From: Pseudomonadota bacterium
GTDB lineage: Bacteria; Pseudomonadota; Gammaproteobacteria; Burkholderiales; Rhodocyclaceae
NCBI GenBank assembly: GCA_018261895.1
Contig: JAGTRT010000016.1
Span: 1-52,687, forward strand
Length of the DNA: 52,687 nucleotides
Direction of reading: 5' to 3'
The notes under the pieces were generated by a model. It saw nothing but the letters and a program-made list of their open reading frames with translations, was not told the DNA's origin and ran no database searches. The position numbers were made by a program, and so were the translations under genes. Of the stretch, positions 1-8,781 are shown piece by piece (within the stretch, counting starts at the first letter, position 1; every line of letters starts with the position of its first letter).

Positions 1-23
1 CCCGGGGTCGCCTTTTCTTTGGC

Positions 24-53
24 TACTTTCTTTTGGCGAAGCAAAAGAAAGTA
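24..53. repeat. Hairpin repeat, terminator-like
   Basis: A 12-bp perfect stem (positions 24-35 against 42-53) closes a 6-base loop (GCGAAG). The arms are A/T-rich (TACTTTCTTTTG). Very similar hairpins are scattered through many beta- and gammaproteobacterial genomes, often at gene ends. It lies about 120 bases past the stop of the minus-strand radical SAM gene, so it could end that transcript, but the intervening sequence is long. Bases 54-170 hold no supported gene. Confidence 0.55.
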
Positions 54-170
54 CGCTCGCCGGTCAGCGGCGAAAACCAGCGTTTCAGAAAACACCGCCC
101 GCGCGTCAGGCGCGGAAACCAGCGCATCAGAAGCGCAAAGTCTCATCTCAGATGCGACAGAACCCCCGCC

Positions 171-1061
171 TCAAAGCCCCCGCGCCCAAGCCGGCCGCAA
201 CCTCGCCGCTTCCGGCGCAGCAATCGCCTGCCGAACCTGCGCCAGCAGCCGTTCCTTGTCGGCTCCCAGCGTGCCCTTGAGCACCAACCAGTTCGAGGCG
301 TGATCACTACGGAAAACGGTCCGTTTGAGGTCGAGCCCGGACAGGAAGCGTTCCATTTCGACAAAGAGTTCGTGCTGATCGAGCGGTTCCCAGCCAGGAA
401 ATCCTTCACGGAAGCGCTCCTCGCCCTTGGGAAAACTGACGACCAGCGTCGCCAGGTATTCCGGCTGCGTGGCATTGGCCAGGCGCGCCGAGTTGTCGGC
501 GTGTTGCGCCGTCATGGCCTTGCCGCCGAGCCCGTTGAGGATCATCACGGAGCGCGTGATGCCGGCAGCGCCCAGTTTGTCGAGTGCGTCGCGGGTCGTC
601 TCGAAGGTTTCGCCCTTGTTGACCGCGGCGAGCACGGCATCGTCTCCGGATTCGGCGCCGACATAGACCATCTTCAAGCCGGCCGCCGCAAGCTCATCGA
701 TTTCAGCCTGCGTCTTCTTGCGCAGGTTGCGCGGCAGGCAGTAGCTGGAGATGCGCCGCACCGAGGGCATGTGCGTCCGAATCGCTTCGAGGATGCTGAG
801 CAGTCGCCGCATCGGCAGCACCAGCGCATCGCCATCGGCAAGAAAGACGCGGCGGATTTCGTCGCCGTAGCGCTGCCCGGTCAGGCGGATGCTGTCGAGC
901 ACCTCGTCCTCGCCGCGCGCCAGGAATTTTTTCTGCGGCGCCGTGTACATTTCGCAGAATGTGCATTTGTTCCACGAACAGCCATCGGTCACCGGCAGGA
1001 TCAGCGATTCCGCCTCGCTGGGCGGGCGGAAGACCGGCTCGACGTAGCGGATCGGGATCAC
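171..1061 (-). CDS. Radical SAM protein
   Basis: A 296-residue protein with the iron-sulfur cluster motif GCSWNKCTFC (Cys28, Cys33, Cys36). This is a CX4CX2C spacing rather than the textbook CX3CX2C. It is followed by radical SAM core elements: an FLADGDA segment after strand 2 and a VYVGAESGDD segment in the middle of the barrel. It should cleave S-adenosylmethionine to a 5'-deoxyadenosyl radical; the substrate cannot be told. It starts with GTG three bases after the stop of the thioesterase gene, so the two are probably translated together. No B12 or TRAM domain is visible, so it is a minimal core enzyme. Confidence 0.85.
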   Translation of the reverse strand: MIPIRYVEPVFRPPSEAESLILPVTDGCSWNKCTFCEMYTAPQKKFLARGEDEVLDSIRLTGQRYGDEIRRVFLADGDALVLPMRRLLSILEAIRTHMPSVRRISSYCLPRNLRKKTQAEIDELAAAGLKMVYVGAESGDDAVLAAVNKGETFETTRDALDKLGAAGITRSVMILNGLGGKAMTAQHADNSARLANATQPEYLATLVVSFPKGEERFREGFPGWEPLDQHELFVEMERFLSGLDLKRTVFRSDHASNWLVLKGTLGADKERLLAQVRQAIAAPEAARLRPAWARGL

Positions 1062-1064
1062 GGC

Positions 1065-1490
1065 TTACCCCGTTACCTTGGCGATGAAGGCCGCCGGTGC
1101 GGCCGTCGGCTTGCGCACGGCGTAGTCGAAGAAGACGATGCCGTGCTTGCCGCGCGCCACTTCGCGCCCGCTAGCCTTGTCGGAGAGGCGCCAGACGAGG
1201 TCGCAGCCAAACTTGTTGAAATCGTTGGCGCCCATCTCGATGACCAGGGTTTCGCCGTGGAATGCCTCGGATTTGTACTGGGCGGCGACATCCGCCACGA
1301 CGATGCCGACACCTTCGACATCGAGTTCCGAATAGCCCAGCGCCTTGAAAAAGCGGACCCGCGCCTCGGCAACGAGCGAGATGAGCGCGGCGTTGTCGAG
1401 ATGATGACCGTAGTTGATATGGCTGATGTAGATGGGTATGTCGGTCGAGAAACTGAAACGTTCGGGCAGATCGATCTTGATGCGGGGCAT
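1065..1490 (-). CDS. Acyl-CoA thioesterase, hotdog fold
   Basis: A protein of about 141 residues of the 4HBT/YbgC-like thioesterase family. The N-terminal half carries the pattern expected of the hotdog active-site region (HINYGHHLDNA). The core segment YKSEAFHGETLVIE and a C-terminal HGIVFFDY strand also match the family. It would hydrolyse an acyl-CoA thioester in the cytoplasm; chain specificity is unknown. The ATG at 1490 is taken as start; a GTG three codons upstream (1499) is in frame, and neither has a clear Shine-Dalgarno site. It is the first gene of a two-gene unit with the radical SAM gene downstream. Confidence 0.8.
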   Translation of the reverse strand: MPRIKIDLPERFSFSTDIPIYISHINYGHHLDNAALISLVAEARVRFFKALGYSELDVEGVGIVVADVAAQYKSEAFHGETLVIEMGANDFNKFGCDLVWRLSDKASGREVARGKHGIVFFDYAVRKPTAAPAAFIAKVTG

Positions 1491-1666
1491 GGTGGTCACG
1501 GTAAAAAGGTGGGCAAGTCCGGATTCTAAGGGCAGGACCGGTGATCGGCCAGCCTTCCGCCCGCCGCCAATCCGGCTAAACTAGCGACCTCGGCGCCGGA
1601 TCACCCGGCGTCTTTCAACCGCCTGCATGTTGTTGGTTCAGCGGGCACGCACGGCAGGACCCGCAA

Positions 1667-4021
1667 GTGAGTTTTTTCCAGACCGCCCTCCAGTTTCTGA
1701 AGCTTCCGCTGGCTACGGACAATTACCGTGACCGCCTGCCGCGCACCCTCGTCGCGCTGGCCGCCAACGGCATGCTGCTGATCATCCTGTTCGTGCTGTA
1801 TACGCTGGTCACCGTGCTGCCCGGCCTGCCGCCCATGGATATCGTGACCGACTACCGGCCGAAGATCCCGCTGCGCATCTATACGGCCGACGGTGCGCTG
1901 CTCGGCGAGTTCGGCGAGGAACATCGCGACTTCGTGCCGATCCAGGACATCCCGCCGGTTCTCAAGGACGCCTTGCTGGCCATCGAGGATTCCCGCTTCT
2001 ACGAACATGGTGGCGTCGATTACCGGGGCGTCACCCGGGCGCTGGTCGCCGACCTGACGGGCGGTTTCCACCAAGGCGCCTCGACGATCACCATGCAGGT
2101 CGCGCGCAACTTCTTCCTGTCGCAGGCCAAGACCATCAAGCGCAAGCTGACTGAAACGCTGCTCGCCTATCGCATCGAATCGGCGCTGAACAAGGACCAG
2201 ATCCTGGAGCTGTACATGAACCAGATCTACCTCGGCCAGCGTACCCACGGCTTCGCCAGCGCCGCCCGCACCTATTTCAACAAGGCGCTCCCCGAACTGT
2301 CGCTGGCCGAGGCGGCCATGCTCGCCGGCATCCCGCAGAATCCGGCCAAGCACAACCCTGCCGTCAATCCCGTCCGCGCCAAGGCCCGCCAGATCCTCGT
2401 CCTCAAGCGCATGCTGCAACTCGGCAAGATCACCGAAGACCAATACAACGAGGCCGCCAAACTGGAACTCAAGGTCAATGACCGCCTGACCTTCACCGTC
2501 CACGCCGACCACGTCGCCGAAATGGTCCGCCAGGAGGTCTATGCGCAATTCCAGGGCGAAACCTACACGCGCGGCATCAATGTTTACACGACGCTCATCG
2601 GCGCCGAACAGAACGCCGCCTACAACTCGCTGCGCAACAATGTCCTGGCCTACGACCAGCGCCACGGCTACCGCGGCCCGGAAGACTTCGTCGAGCTACC
2701 CGATGACGAGGATGCGCGCGACGACGCCATCGACCGCGTCCTGGCCAAGCATCCGAACAGCGACAACCTCGTCGCGGCGGTCGTCACCGAGGTTTCCGCC
2801 AAGCGCGTGCGAGCCGAACCGGCCTCCGGCGACACCATCGAGATCAGCGGAGACGGCCTGCGCTTCGCCGCCCGCGCCCTGCAGGCCAAGGGCGAACCGC
2901 GCATCCGCGCCGGCTCGGTCATCCGTGTCGTTCGCGACGGCAAAGGCCGCTGGTCCATCAGCCAGATGCCGGAAGTCGAAGCGGCCTTCATCGCCATCAA
3001 CGCCGAGGACGGCGCCTATCGCGCCCTGGTCGGCGGCTTCGATTTCTCGCGGCGGAAGTTCAATCACGTCACCAGCGCCTGGCGCCAGCCGGGTTCGAGC
3101 ATCAAACCCTTCGTCTATTCGGCGGCGCTGGAAAAAGGCTATTCGCCCGCCACCCTGGTCGAAGATGCCCCTATCTCCCTGCCCGGTGGCGCCAACGGTA
3201 CGGCCTGGGAGCCACAAAACGACGACGGCTACGACGGCCCGATTTCCCTGCGCCGCGCCCTCGCCCGCTCCAAGAACATCGTCGCCGTCCGCCTGCTCAA
3301 GGCCATCACGCCGCAGTACGGCCGCGACTACCTGACGCGCTTCGGCTTCGACGAAGCGAAGCATCCGGCCAACCTGACCATGACGCTGGGCAGCGGGTCG
3401 GTCACGCCGCTCCAGATGGCCGGTGCCTACGCCGTTTTCGCCAACGGCGGCTACAAGGTCACGCCGCACCTGATCCAGAAAATCACCGATGCCAAGGGCA
3501 ACGTGCTGCACGAAACCGCGCCACCACCCGTTCGCCAGGACGAACAACGCGTCATCGACAGCCGCAACGCCTTCATCATGGATACCATGTTGCGCGACGT
3601 GGCGCACAGCGGCACCGGCGCCCTGGCCGGGGCGCGCCTCGGCCGCCCCGATGTGGCCGGCAAGACGGGCACGACCAGCGATGCCTTCGATGGCTGGTTT
3701 GCCGGGTATGCCAGCGATGTCGTGGCCATTGCCTGGATGGGCTTCGACCAGCCCAAATCGCTCGGTGGCCGGGAATTCGGCGCGACCCTGGCGCTGCCGA
3801 TCTGGATCGACTACATGCGCCAGGCGCTCGCCGGCAAACCGGTCGCCGACCGCAAACCACCGGCCGGCGTCTCGTTTGTCGATGGCGACTGGCAATACGA
3901 CGAATTCATCGGCGACACCGGAATCAGGACGCTGGACATCGAAACGCCCCCCCCAATGTCAAACGACCCGCTGACCTCACCACACCCCGTGCTGCCACCA
4001 CAGATGCAGACGGGCGGCTGA
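1667..4021 (+). CDS. mrcA: Penicillin-binding protein 1A (class A PBP)
   Basis: This 784-residue bifunctional peptidoglycan synthase is of usual length. It has a short cytoplasmic N-terminus and one membrane segment at about residues 28-50. The glycosyltransferase (GT51) domain has the catalytic glutamate at about residue 107 in EDSRFYEH and a GASTITMQ motif. The insert/OB-like region is followed by a transpeptidase domain with the SxxK nucleophile at Ser477-Lys480 (GSSIKPF), an SKN motif and KTGTT. It polymerises and crosslinks lipid II in the periplasm. The start is GTG at 1667. It reads divergently from the thioesterase gene. Confidence 0.95.
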   Translation: MSFFQTALQFLKLPLATDNYRDRLPRTLVALAANGMLLIILFVLYTLVTVLPGLPPMDIVTDYRPKIPLRIYTADGALLGEFGEEHRDFVPIQDIPPVLKDALLAIEDSRFYEHGGVDYRGVTRALVADLTGGFHQGASTITMQVARNFFLSQAKTIKRKLTETLLAYRIESALNKDQILELYMNQIYLGQRTHGFASAARTYFNKALPELSLAEAAMLAGIPQNPAKHNPAVNPVRAKARQILVLKRMLQLGKITEDQYNEAAKLELKVNDRLTFTVHADHVAEMVRQEVYAQFQGETYTRGINVYTTLIGAEQNAAYNSLRNNVLAYDQRHGYRGPEDFVELPDDEDARDDAIDRVLAKHPNSDNLVAAVVTEVSAKRVRAEPASGDTIEISGDGLRFAARALQAKGEPRIRAGSVIRVVRDGKGRWSISQMPEVEAAFIAINAEDGAYRALVGGFDFSRRKFNHVTSAWRQPGSSIKPFVYSAALEKGYSPATLVEDAPISLPGGANGTAWEPQNDDGYDGPISLRRALARSKNIVAVRLLKAITPQYGRDYLTRFGFDEAKHPANLTMTLGSGSVTPLQMAGAYAVFANGGYKVTPHLIQKITDAKGNVLHETAPPPVRQDEQRVIDSRNAFIMDTMLRDVAHSGTGALAGARLGRPDVAGKTGTTSDAFDGWFAGYASDVVAIAWMGFDQPKSLGGREFGATLALPIWIDYMRQALAGKPVADRKPPAGVSFVDGDWQYDEFIGDTGIRTLDIETPPPMSNDPLTSPHPVLPPQMQTGG

Positions 4022-4045
4022 ACGCGCATTTCTGGAGACCGCCGC

Positions 4046-4411
4046 ATGAGCAACATCGACCACAAACGCCTGGACCAGATCGTCCTCGATGCCCGCAAGG
4101 CTGCCGATGCCCGTGCCGAGGGCTACCGCGAACGGGCCCTGAAAATCTATCCGTGGATCTGTGGCCGCTGCGCGCGGGAATTCACCACGGCCAACCTGCG
4201 CGAACTGACGGTCCATCATCGCGACCATAACCACGACAACAATCCGGCCGACGGCAGCAACTGGGAACTGCTCTGCCTCTATTGCCACGACAACGAGCAC
4301 CAGAAGCAGATCGAAGCCGATCGCGGCCGCACCGATGGCCGCACCGGACGCGGCGGCGGCGCCACGCACAATCCGTTCGCCGGCCTGCAATCGCTACTCA
4401 AGAAGGACTGA
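4046..4411 (+). CDS. yajD: YajD-like HNH nuclease
   Basis: A 121-residue protein matching E. coli YajD over its length. An N-terminal helical stretch is followed by a CGRC zinc knuckle, the HNH core (VHHRDHNHDNNP, then SNWELLCLYCHDNEH) and a low-complexity Gly/Arg/Thr tail. Two CxxC pairs flank the HH motif, as in small zinc-stabilised HNH endonucleases. Its biological role is not established in any organism I know of. It starts 24 bases after mrcA and is followed by yjbQ 7 bases downstream, suggesting one transcript. Confidence 0.88.
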   Translation: MSNIDHKRLDQIVLDARKAADARAEGYRERALKIYPWICGRCAREFTTANLRELTVHHRDHNHDNNPADGSNWELLCLYCHDNEHQKQIEADRGRTDGRTGRGGGATHNPFAGLQSLLKKD

Positions 4412-4418
4412 CCCGACC

Positions 4419-4832
4419 ATGGCCGAACAGCACCAACTGATATTCACTACCCGGGGCCGCGGGTCCGTCGAGATCACCGCTGACATTGCCGGGTTGATCA
4501 AGAACACCTCGCTCAAAGCCGGCATCGTCCACCTCTTCGTGCGCCATACCAGCTGCGGACTGGCCATTACCGAAAATGCCGACGCCACCGTTCGCCGCGA
4601 CCTGGAAACGCTCATGCAACGATGGGCGCCCGATGGCGATGCGGCCTACCGCCATGACCTCGAAGGCGACGACGACATGGCCGCCCACGCCCGTTCGCTG
4701 CTCACCGGCCTTTCGGTCACCGTACCCTTTGCCGACAGGCAACTGCTGCTCGGCACCTGGCAGGGCATCTATCTGTTCGAGCACCGGACCCACGGACATC
4801 GGCGCGAAATCGTCGTAACGCTCACCGGCTGA
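4419..4832 (+). CDS. yjbQ: YjbQ family (UPF0047) protein
   Basis: A 137-residue member of the UPF0047/YjbQ family, annotated elsewhere as secondary thiamine-phosphate synthase. Family hallmarks are visible: VRHTSCGLAITENAD near residue 45, the YRHDLEGDDD segment, an AHARSLLTG helix, and the C-terminal GTWQGIYLFEHR. The ATG at 4419 gives the standard family length. An upstream in-frame start inside yajD would add an unrelated extension and is rejected. Chemistry in vivo is uncertain. Confidence 0.9.
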   Translation: MAEQHQLIFTTRGRGSVEITADIAGLIKNTSLKAGIVHLFVRHTSCGLAITENADATVRRDLETLMQRWAPDGDAAYRHDLEGDDDMAAHARSLLTGLSVTVPFADRQLLLGTWQGIYLFEHRTHGHRREIVVTLTG

Positions 4833-5053
4833 GCCCGGCTTTGGCGCCAGGCAGGCTTTTGTCGCCAATTGGAGACAGGCGAAAGGCCTGCATTCAGCAG
4901 GGATTGGCCATAAATCCCCGCTCCCGTGTCGCCACGCAGCGACAAGCCTGGGCCGCCAGCAAAAACAAACCCACAAAAAATCAATTGGTTAGATTCTGGC
5001 CCGCTCATTGCGATAGGTAACAGGCCCCTCGACCTGTCAGAGAAAAAACCAAC

Positions 5054-5371
5054 ATGGCAAACAACCAATTGAACCCATCCCCCATTACCGGCTTCATGCG
5101 CCGGTTCAGCCTGAACTTCCCGCACCCCCTCGCCCGAAAGAAAGAAACCCAGACCACCACGGTCCCTCACCTGAACATCTCCGATTTCTCGCGCCCCGAT
5201 GTGTCGGAAATTTATGTTCAGGAAGAGGAAGTCTGTCCGCTGGTCGAAGCGGAGGTCTATCTCATGTACGGCCGCAAACGCGATGCCGAGGATGTCCTCA
5301 AAGCCGGCCTGAAGGCAGGACGCATCACGCAGGACGAGATCAGCCAGTTCTGGGCCAATCAGCGAAGCTAG
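5054..5371 (+). CDS. Small protein with FimV-like C-terminal segment
   Basis: A 105-residue protein with no signal peptide. The first 45 residues are polar and probably disordered. The second half (EVCPLVEAEVYLMYGRKRDAEDVLKAGLKAG split over about residues 60-90) resembles the single TPR-like helix pair found at the C-terminus of FimV-type proteins (AEVYxxYGR...AExxL). FimV itself is a large pilus/cell-pole protein; this one has only the small helical piece. It stands alone between yjbQ and the eCIS leader, with 220 bases before it. Function unknown. Confidence 0.65.
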   Translation: MANNQLNPSPITGFMRRFSLNFPHPLARKKETQTTTVPHLNISDFSRPDVSEIYVQEEEVCPLVEAEVYLMYGRKRDAEDVLKAGLKAGRITQDEISQFWANQRS

Positions 5372-5713
5372 AACGCTCGCCACACCAAAACCATTTGGGG
5401 GCGCTACAAGCGCCTCCAAATGACAGGTGACTTCCCAAATTGCTTGGTATATATTCATCATCAATGAATTAATTTATTGATGGTGAATTGAACTATTTGT
5501 TACCCATGCGGGTCCAGTCGTATGGAAACAGTGTTTCCGTTTCACCAAAAGAATCCGCCCTCGCCATGCCAGCGCCAGGGTCAATAAAATTTATTTATGA
5601 CATTGTCTTTTTGTATACGCTGATTTAGACTCAGATCCAGCAAGAATCATGATGTTGTAACAAACATTCGGCATATTGATTAAAAACACGCCGAAAGCAT
5701 GTAGACACCCCAA
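5372..5713. other. AT-rich intergenic stretch before the eCIS operon
   Basis: There is no coding sequence in this stretch. It is clearly more A/T-rich than its surroundings, especially 5440-5490 and 5580-5690. It is the only sizeable untranslated interval upstream of the 26-kb eCIS gene run, so the main eCIS promoter probably lies here. I could not assign a convincing -35/-10 pair. Confidence 0.5.
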
Positions 5714-5811
5714 CCCGCACTCGCAAAGATGCGGGACAGAGATTCAGGGCGTTAGCCCTGACGTGGCACCCGCAATGGCGCCACGTCCTTTCGATCCCGC
5801 CTTGAGGGATC
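5714..5811 (+). promoter_or_regulatory. Four-hairpin structured leader of the eCIS operon
   Basis: Four inverted repeats follow one another. They are CCCGCA/TGCGGG (5714-5719 with 5730-5735), TCAGGGC/GCCCTGA (5744-5750 with 5755-5761, loop GTTA), ACGTGGC/GCCACGT (5761-5767 with 5780-5786) and GATCCC/GGGATC (5793-5798 with 5806-5811). The second and third share base 5761, so they are mutually adjusted. A 9-base word GTGGCACCC occurs at 5763 and again at 5817. The array ends about 120 bases before the sheath start. No poly-T follows, so it is not a simple terminator. It may be an RNA leader controlling the operon (inference). Confidence 0.45.
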
Positions 5812-5931
5812 TTCTGGTGGCACCCTGATTGTCCACGGGATCACTTTCTCTGGCGCATGAGCGGGGCCTGAAGCAGAGTCGTTGTGATCGCGATGGGAGG
5901 GCTGTCGCCGTCCCGCAGAAAGGAGCCCGTC

Positions 5932-8205
5932 ATGCCTGTACAACTAGCTTCCCCGGGGGTTTACATCCAGGAAGTTTCCAGCGGTGTCCGCACCATTTCC
6001 GGCGTCGCCACCTCGGTTGCAGCCTTTCTTGGGGCAGCGTCCCGGGGGCCGATCAACAAGGCGACCCGCATCTACAGTTTTGCCGATTTCGAGCGCGCCT
6101 TCGGCGGTTTGTCGGCCGATTCGGAAATGAGCTATGCGGTTCGCCAGTTCTTCCTCAACGGCGGAACCGACGCCTGGATCGTCCGCCTCGTCAAGACGGC
6201 TTCGCCGGCCAGCCGGTCGCTCCTGAGCGCCACGGCAGCCCCGGTCATGACGGTGACCGCGCTGGATTCCGGCGCCTCCGGCAATGACATCCAGGTCCGC
6301 ATCGATTACGCGACCGCCCTGCCGGACAGCACCTTCAACATCACTTTCATCCGCAACAGCGACGGCCGCGCCGAGCAATACCAGAATGTCTCGATGAATT
6401 CGGCCGATGCGCGCTACCTGCCCGATCTGGTCAATGGCGTCTCGCAACTGGTCAAGGTTTCGCGCGATGTCTCCAACGCCACGCTGGGCGGCCTGCCCCA
6501 GGCAACCTCGACGAGCGGCGCACTGGCTGATGTTGCGACCCTGCTCGATGCCACGCACACCGACTTCCGCGTCGTGGTCAACGGCCTGCCGCCGGTCACC
6601 GTCAGCATCACGTTGCCGGGCGATGTGGGTGGCGCTGACCACCTGCAAACGCTGGCCACTGCCATCGCGACCGCTGTCCACAACCAGGCGGGTGGCAAGC
6701 CTGCGCTACTGAATTTCACCTGCACTCCTGACGGCACCAAACTCGTTCTCAAATCCGGAGCAGGCGGTGAATTCTCGTCCGTCCGCGTCCTGCCCGGTGT
6801 GAGCAAGAATGCCGCCGGTGTCCTGAAACTGGGTGTTGCGAACGGCGGTAGCGAAGTCGATGCGGTTGCCGGCATCCGCCCGGCGCCCATGCCTGACCCG
6901 GCCACGCTGACGAGCGCCGCCTTTGCAGCCACCGATCTCGATGCCCTGCCCGATGCCACGCACACCAGCCTGCGCATCAGCGTGGACGGCTATGGCCCGG
7001 ATGTCGTCAATCTCGGTACGACCGGCGCCACCGGCAGCAGCCTGGCCGCCAAGATGGGCGATGTCGCCGGGCGCCTGCAAGCCGCCGTTCGCGCCCTTAA
7101 ACCCGGCAATCCTGCCTATGCCAATTTCACGGTCACCGTCGCCAGCAGCAAGCTCGTCCTGGCCAGTGGTACGCGCGGGGCGGGTTCGGCCATCGCCGTC
7201 AGCGCCGCCCCGACGGCGGACATCGCGAACGGCCTCAAGCTTCTGGCCGGTGCCACGCTCTCCGCGCCGCCGACCGACGCCTTCTTGACCGGCGGCACGG
7301 AAACGCCCTACGGGCCGTCCGACGTTTATCCGGCCTTCATCGGCAGCCGTGCCAATCGCGAAGGGATCTACGCGCTGGAAGATGCCGATCTGTTCAACCT
7401 GCTGGTCCTGCCCGGCATCACCGATGCCGGCGTACTGGCGGATGCGGCTGCCTATTGCCAGGAGCGGCGCGCCTTTTTCATCGTCGATTCGCCGTCAACC
7501 GTCAGTAAGGTCCCGGACATGGTGACCTCGGCATCGGGCACGGACTTGCCGAAATCGGATCATGCCGCAGTCTATTTCCCCTGGACCTATGTCGCCGACC
7601 CGCTCAAGAACGGCAAGCCGCGCCTGACTCCCCCCGGCGGCACCATTGCCGGACTTTATGCCCGCACCGACGGCAACCGCGGTATCTGGAAGGCGCCGGC
7701 CGGTACCGATGCCAATCTGGCTGGCGTGCAATCGCTGGCGGTGCCGATGACCGATGGCGAAAACGGCAGCCTCAACCCGCTCGGCGTCAATTGCCTGCGC
7801 ACCTTCCCGGTCTATGGCGCGGTGTGCTGGGGTGCCCGCACGCTGCGCGGCGCCGACCAGATGACTTCCGAATACAAGTATGTGCCGGTGCGCCGCCTGG
7901 CGCTCTACATCGAGGAGTCGCTCTATCGCGGCACGCAGTGGGTGGTTTTCGAGCCGAACGACGAACCGCTGTGGGCGCAGATCCGCCTCAACATCGGCGC
8001 CTTCATGAACGGTCTGTTCCGCCAGGGCGCCTTCCAGGGCAGCTCGCCGCGCGAGGCCTATCTTGTCAAGTGCGACCGCGAAACGACGACGCAGGACGAC
8101 ATCAATCGCGGCGTGGTGAACATCCTGGTCGGCTTTGCCCCGCTCAAGCCGGCCGAATTCGTGGTGATCAGCATCCAGCAGCTGGCCGGACAGATCCAGG
8201 CCTGA
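5932..8205 (+). CDS. eCIS contractile sheath protein
   Basis: A 757-residue phage-tail-sheath protein. The N-terminus (PGVYIQEVSSG, then VAAFLGAASRGP) and C-terminus (RRLALYIEESLYRG to the end) are canonical for Afp/PVC-type sheaths. The C-terminal part should form the conserved handshake core around the tube. Residues about 195-455 are an insertion of two related modules of about 135 residues; the 15-base word GATGCCACGCACACC starts both. They carry a strand pattern ending in KLVLxSG, reminiscent of flagellin IN-motif modules, and probably sit on the outer surface. The start at 5932 is preferred over 5884 because AGAAAGGAG lies just before it. Only one sheath gene is present, whereas PVC has three. 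Confidence 0.93.
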   Translation: MPVQLASPGVYIQEVSSGVRTISGVATSVAAFLGAASRGPINKATRIYSFADFERAFGGLSADSEMSYAVRQFFLNGGTDAWIVRLVKTASPASRSLLSATAAPVMTVTALDSGASGNDIQVRIDYATALPDSTFNITFIRNSDGRAEQYQNVSMNSADARYLPDLVNGVSQLVKVSRDVSNATLGGLPQATSTSGALADVATLLDATHTDFRVVVNGLPPVTVSITLPGDVGGADHLQTLATAIATAVHNQAGGKPALLNFTCTPDGTKLVLKSGAGGEFSSVRVLPGVSKNAAGVLKLGVANGGSEVDAVAGIRPAPMPDPATLTSAAFAATDLDALPDATHTSLRISVDGYGPDVVNLGTTGATGSSLAAKMGDVAGRLQAAVRALKPGNPAYANFTVTVASSKLVLASGTRGAGSAIAVSAAPTADIANGLKLLAGATLSAPPTDAFLTGGTETPYGPSDVYPAFIGSRANREGIYALEDADLFNLLVLPGITDAGVLADAAAYCQERRAFFIVDSPSTVSKVPDMVTSASGTDLPKSDHAAVYFPWTYVADPLKNGKPRLTPPGGTIAGLYARTDGNRGIWKAPAGTDANLAGVQSLAVPMTDGENGSLNPLGVNCLRTFPVYGAVCWGARTLRGADQMTSEYKYVPVRRLALYIEESLYRGTQWVVFEPNDEPLWAQIRLNIGAFMNGLFRQGAFQGSSPREAYLVKCDRETTTQDDINRGVVNILVGFAPLKPAEFVVISIQQLAGQIQA

Positions 8206-8235
8206 TCCGGAACCGAAATACGAGGAGATTGAGAA

Positions 8236-8760
8236 ATGGCCAACTTCACCGTCAATGCCCAGCGCTTCGATCCGTACAAGAATTTCAAATTCCGCGTCAA
8301 ATGGGATGGCCGCTACGTGGCGGGCATCAGCAAGGTGTCATCGCTCAAGCGCTCGACCGAAGTGGTCGAGCACCGCGAGGGCGGCGACCCATCCACCGGC
8401 CGCAAGTCGCCCGGCCGCACCAAGTTCGAGGCCATCACGCTGGAACGCGGCGTCACCCATGACACCAACTTCGAGCAGTGGGCCAACAAGGTGTGGAACC
8501 TCGGTTCCGGCCTGGGCAGCGAAGTATCGCTCAAGGACTTCCGCAAGGACCTGATCATCGAGGTCTATAACGAAGCCGGACAACTGGCGCTGGCCTACAA
8601 GGTTTTCCGCTGCTGGGTGTCGGAATACCAGGCGCTGCCGGACCTCGACGCCAACGCCAACGCCGTGGCGATTCAACACATCAAGCTCGAAAACGAAGGC
8701 TGGGAGCGCGACTACGAAGTTGCCGAGCCGGCTGAGCCGAGCTTTGTCGAGCCGGGCTAA
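8236..8760 (+). CDS. eCIS inner tube protein (gp19 family)
   Basis: A 174-residue protein of the T4 gp19-like tail tube family, the size expected for Pvc5/Hcp-like tube subunits. The family signature runs from FDPYKNFKFRVKW through GISKVSSLKRSTEVVEHREGGDPS and the ITLERGVTHD strand to the C-terminal IQHIKLENEGWERD. Hexamers stack into the rigid tube inside the sheath. GAGGAGATTGAGAA precedes the ATG, a strong ribosome site fitting a high-copy product. It is the only tube gene of this size in the cluster. Confidence 0.94.
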   Translation: MANFTVNAQRFDPYKNFKFRVKWDGRYVAGISKVSSLKRSTEVVEHREGGDPSTGRKSPGRTKFEAITLERGVTHDTNFEQWANKVWNLGSGLGSEVSLKDFRKDLIIEVYNEAGQLALAYKVFRCWVSEYQALPDLDANANAVAIQHIKLENEGWERDYEVAEPAEPSFVEPG

Positions 8761-8781
8761 TCGAGCCAATGGAACCGCGCC

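Noticed and set aside
33..1529. Long open frame of about 500 codons on the plus strand
   Set aside because: It runs opposite to the radical SAM and thioesterase genes, which have clear motifs; in GC-rich DNA the antisense frame stays open by chance.
2696..3895. Long minus-strand frame inside mrcA
   Set aside because: Its composition (Gly/Ala/Arg/Asp/Val-rich, no domain) is that of an antisense shadow of the PBP1A gene.
5714..5811. c-di-GMP-I (GEMM) riboswitch
   Set aside because: A CGCAAAG word is present, but the GEMM tetraloop-receptor helices and conserved core were not found around it.
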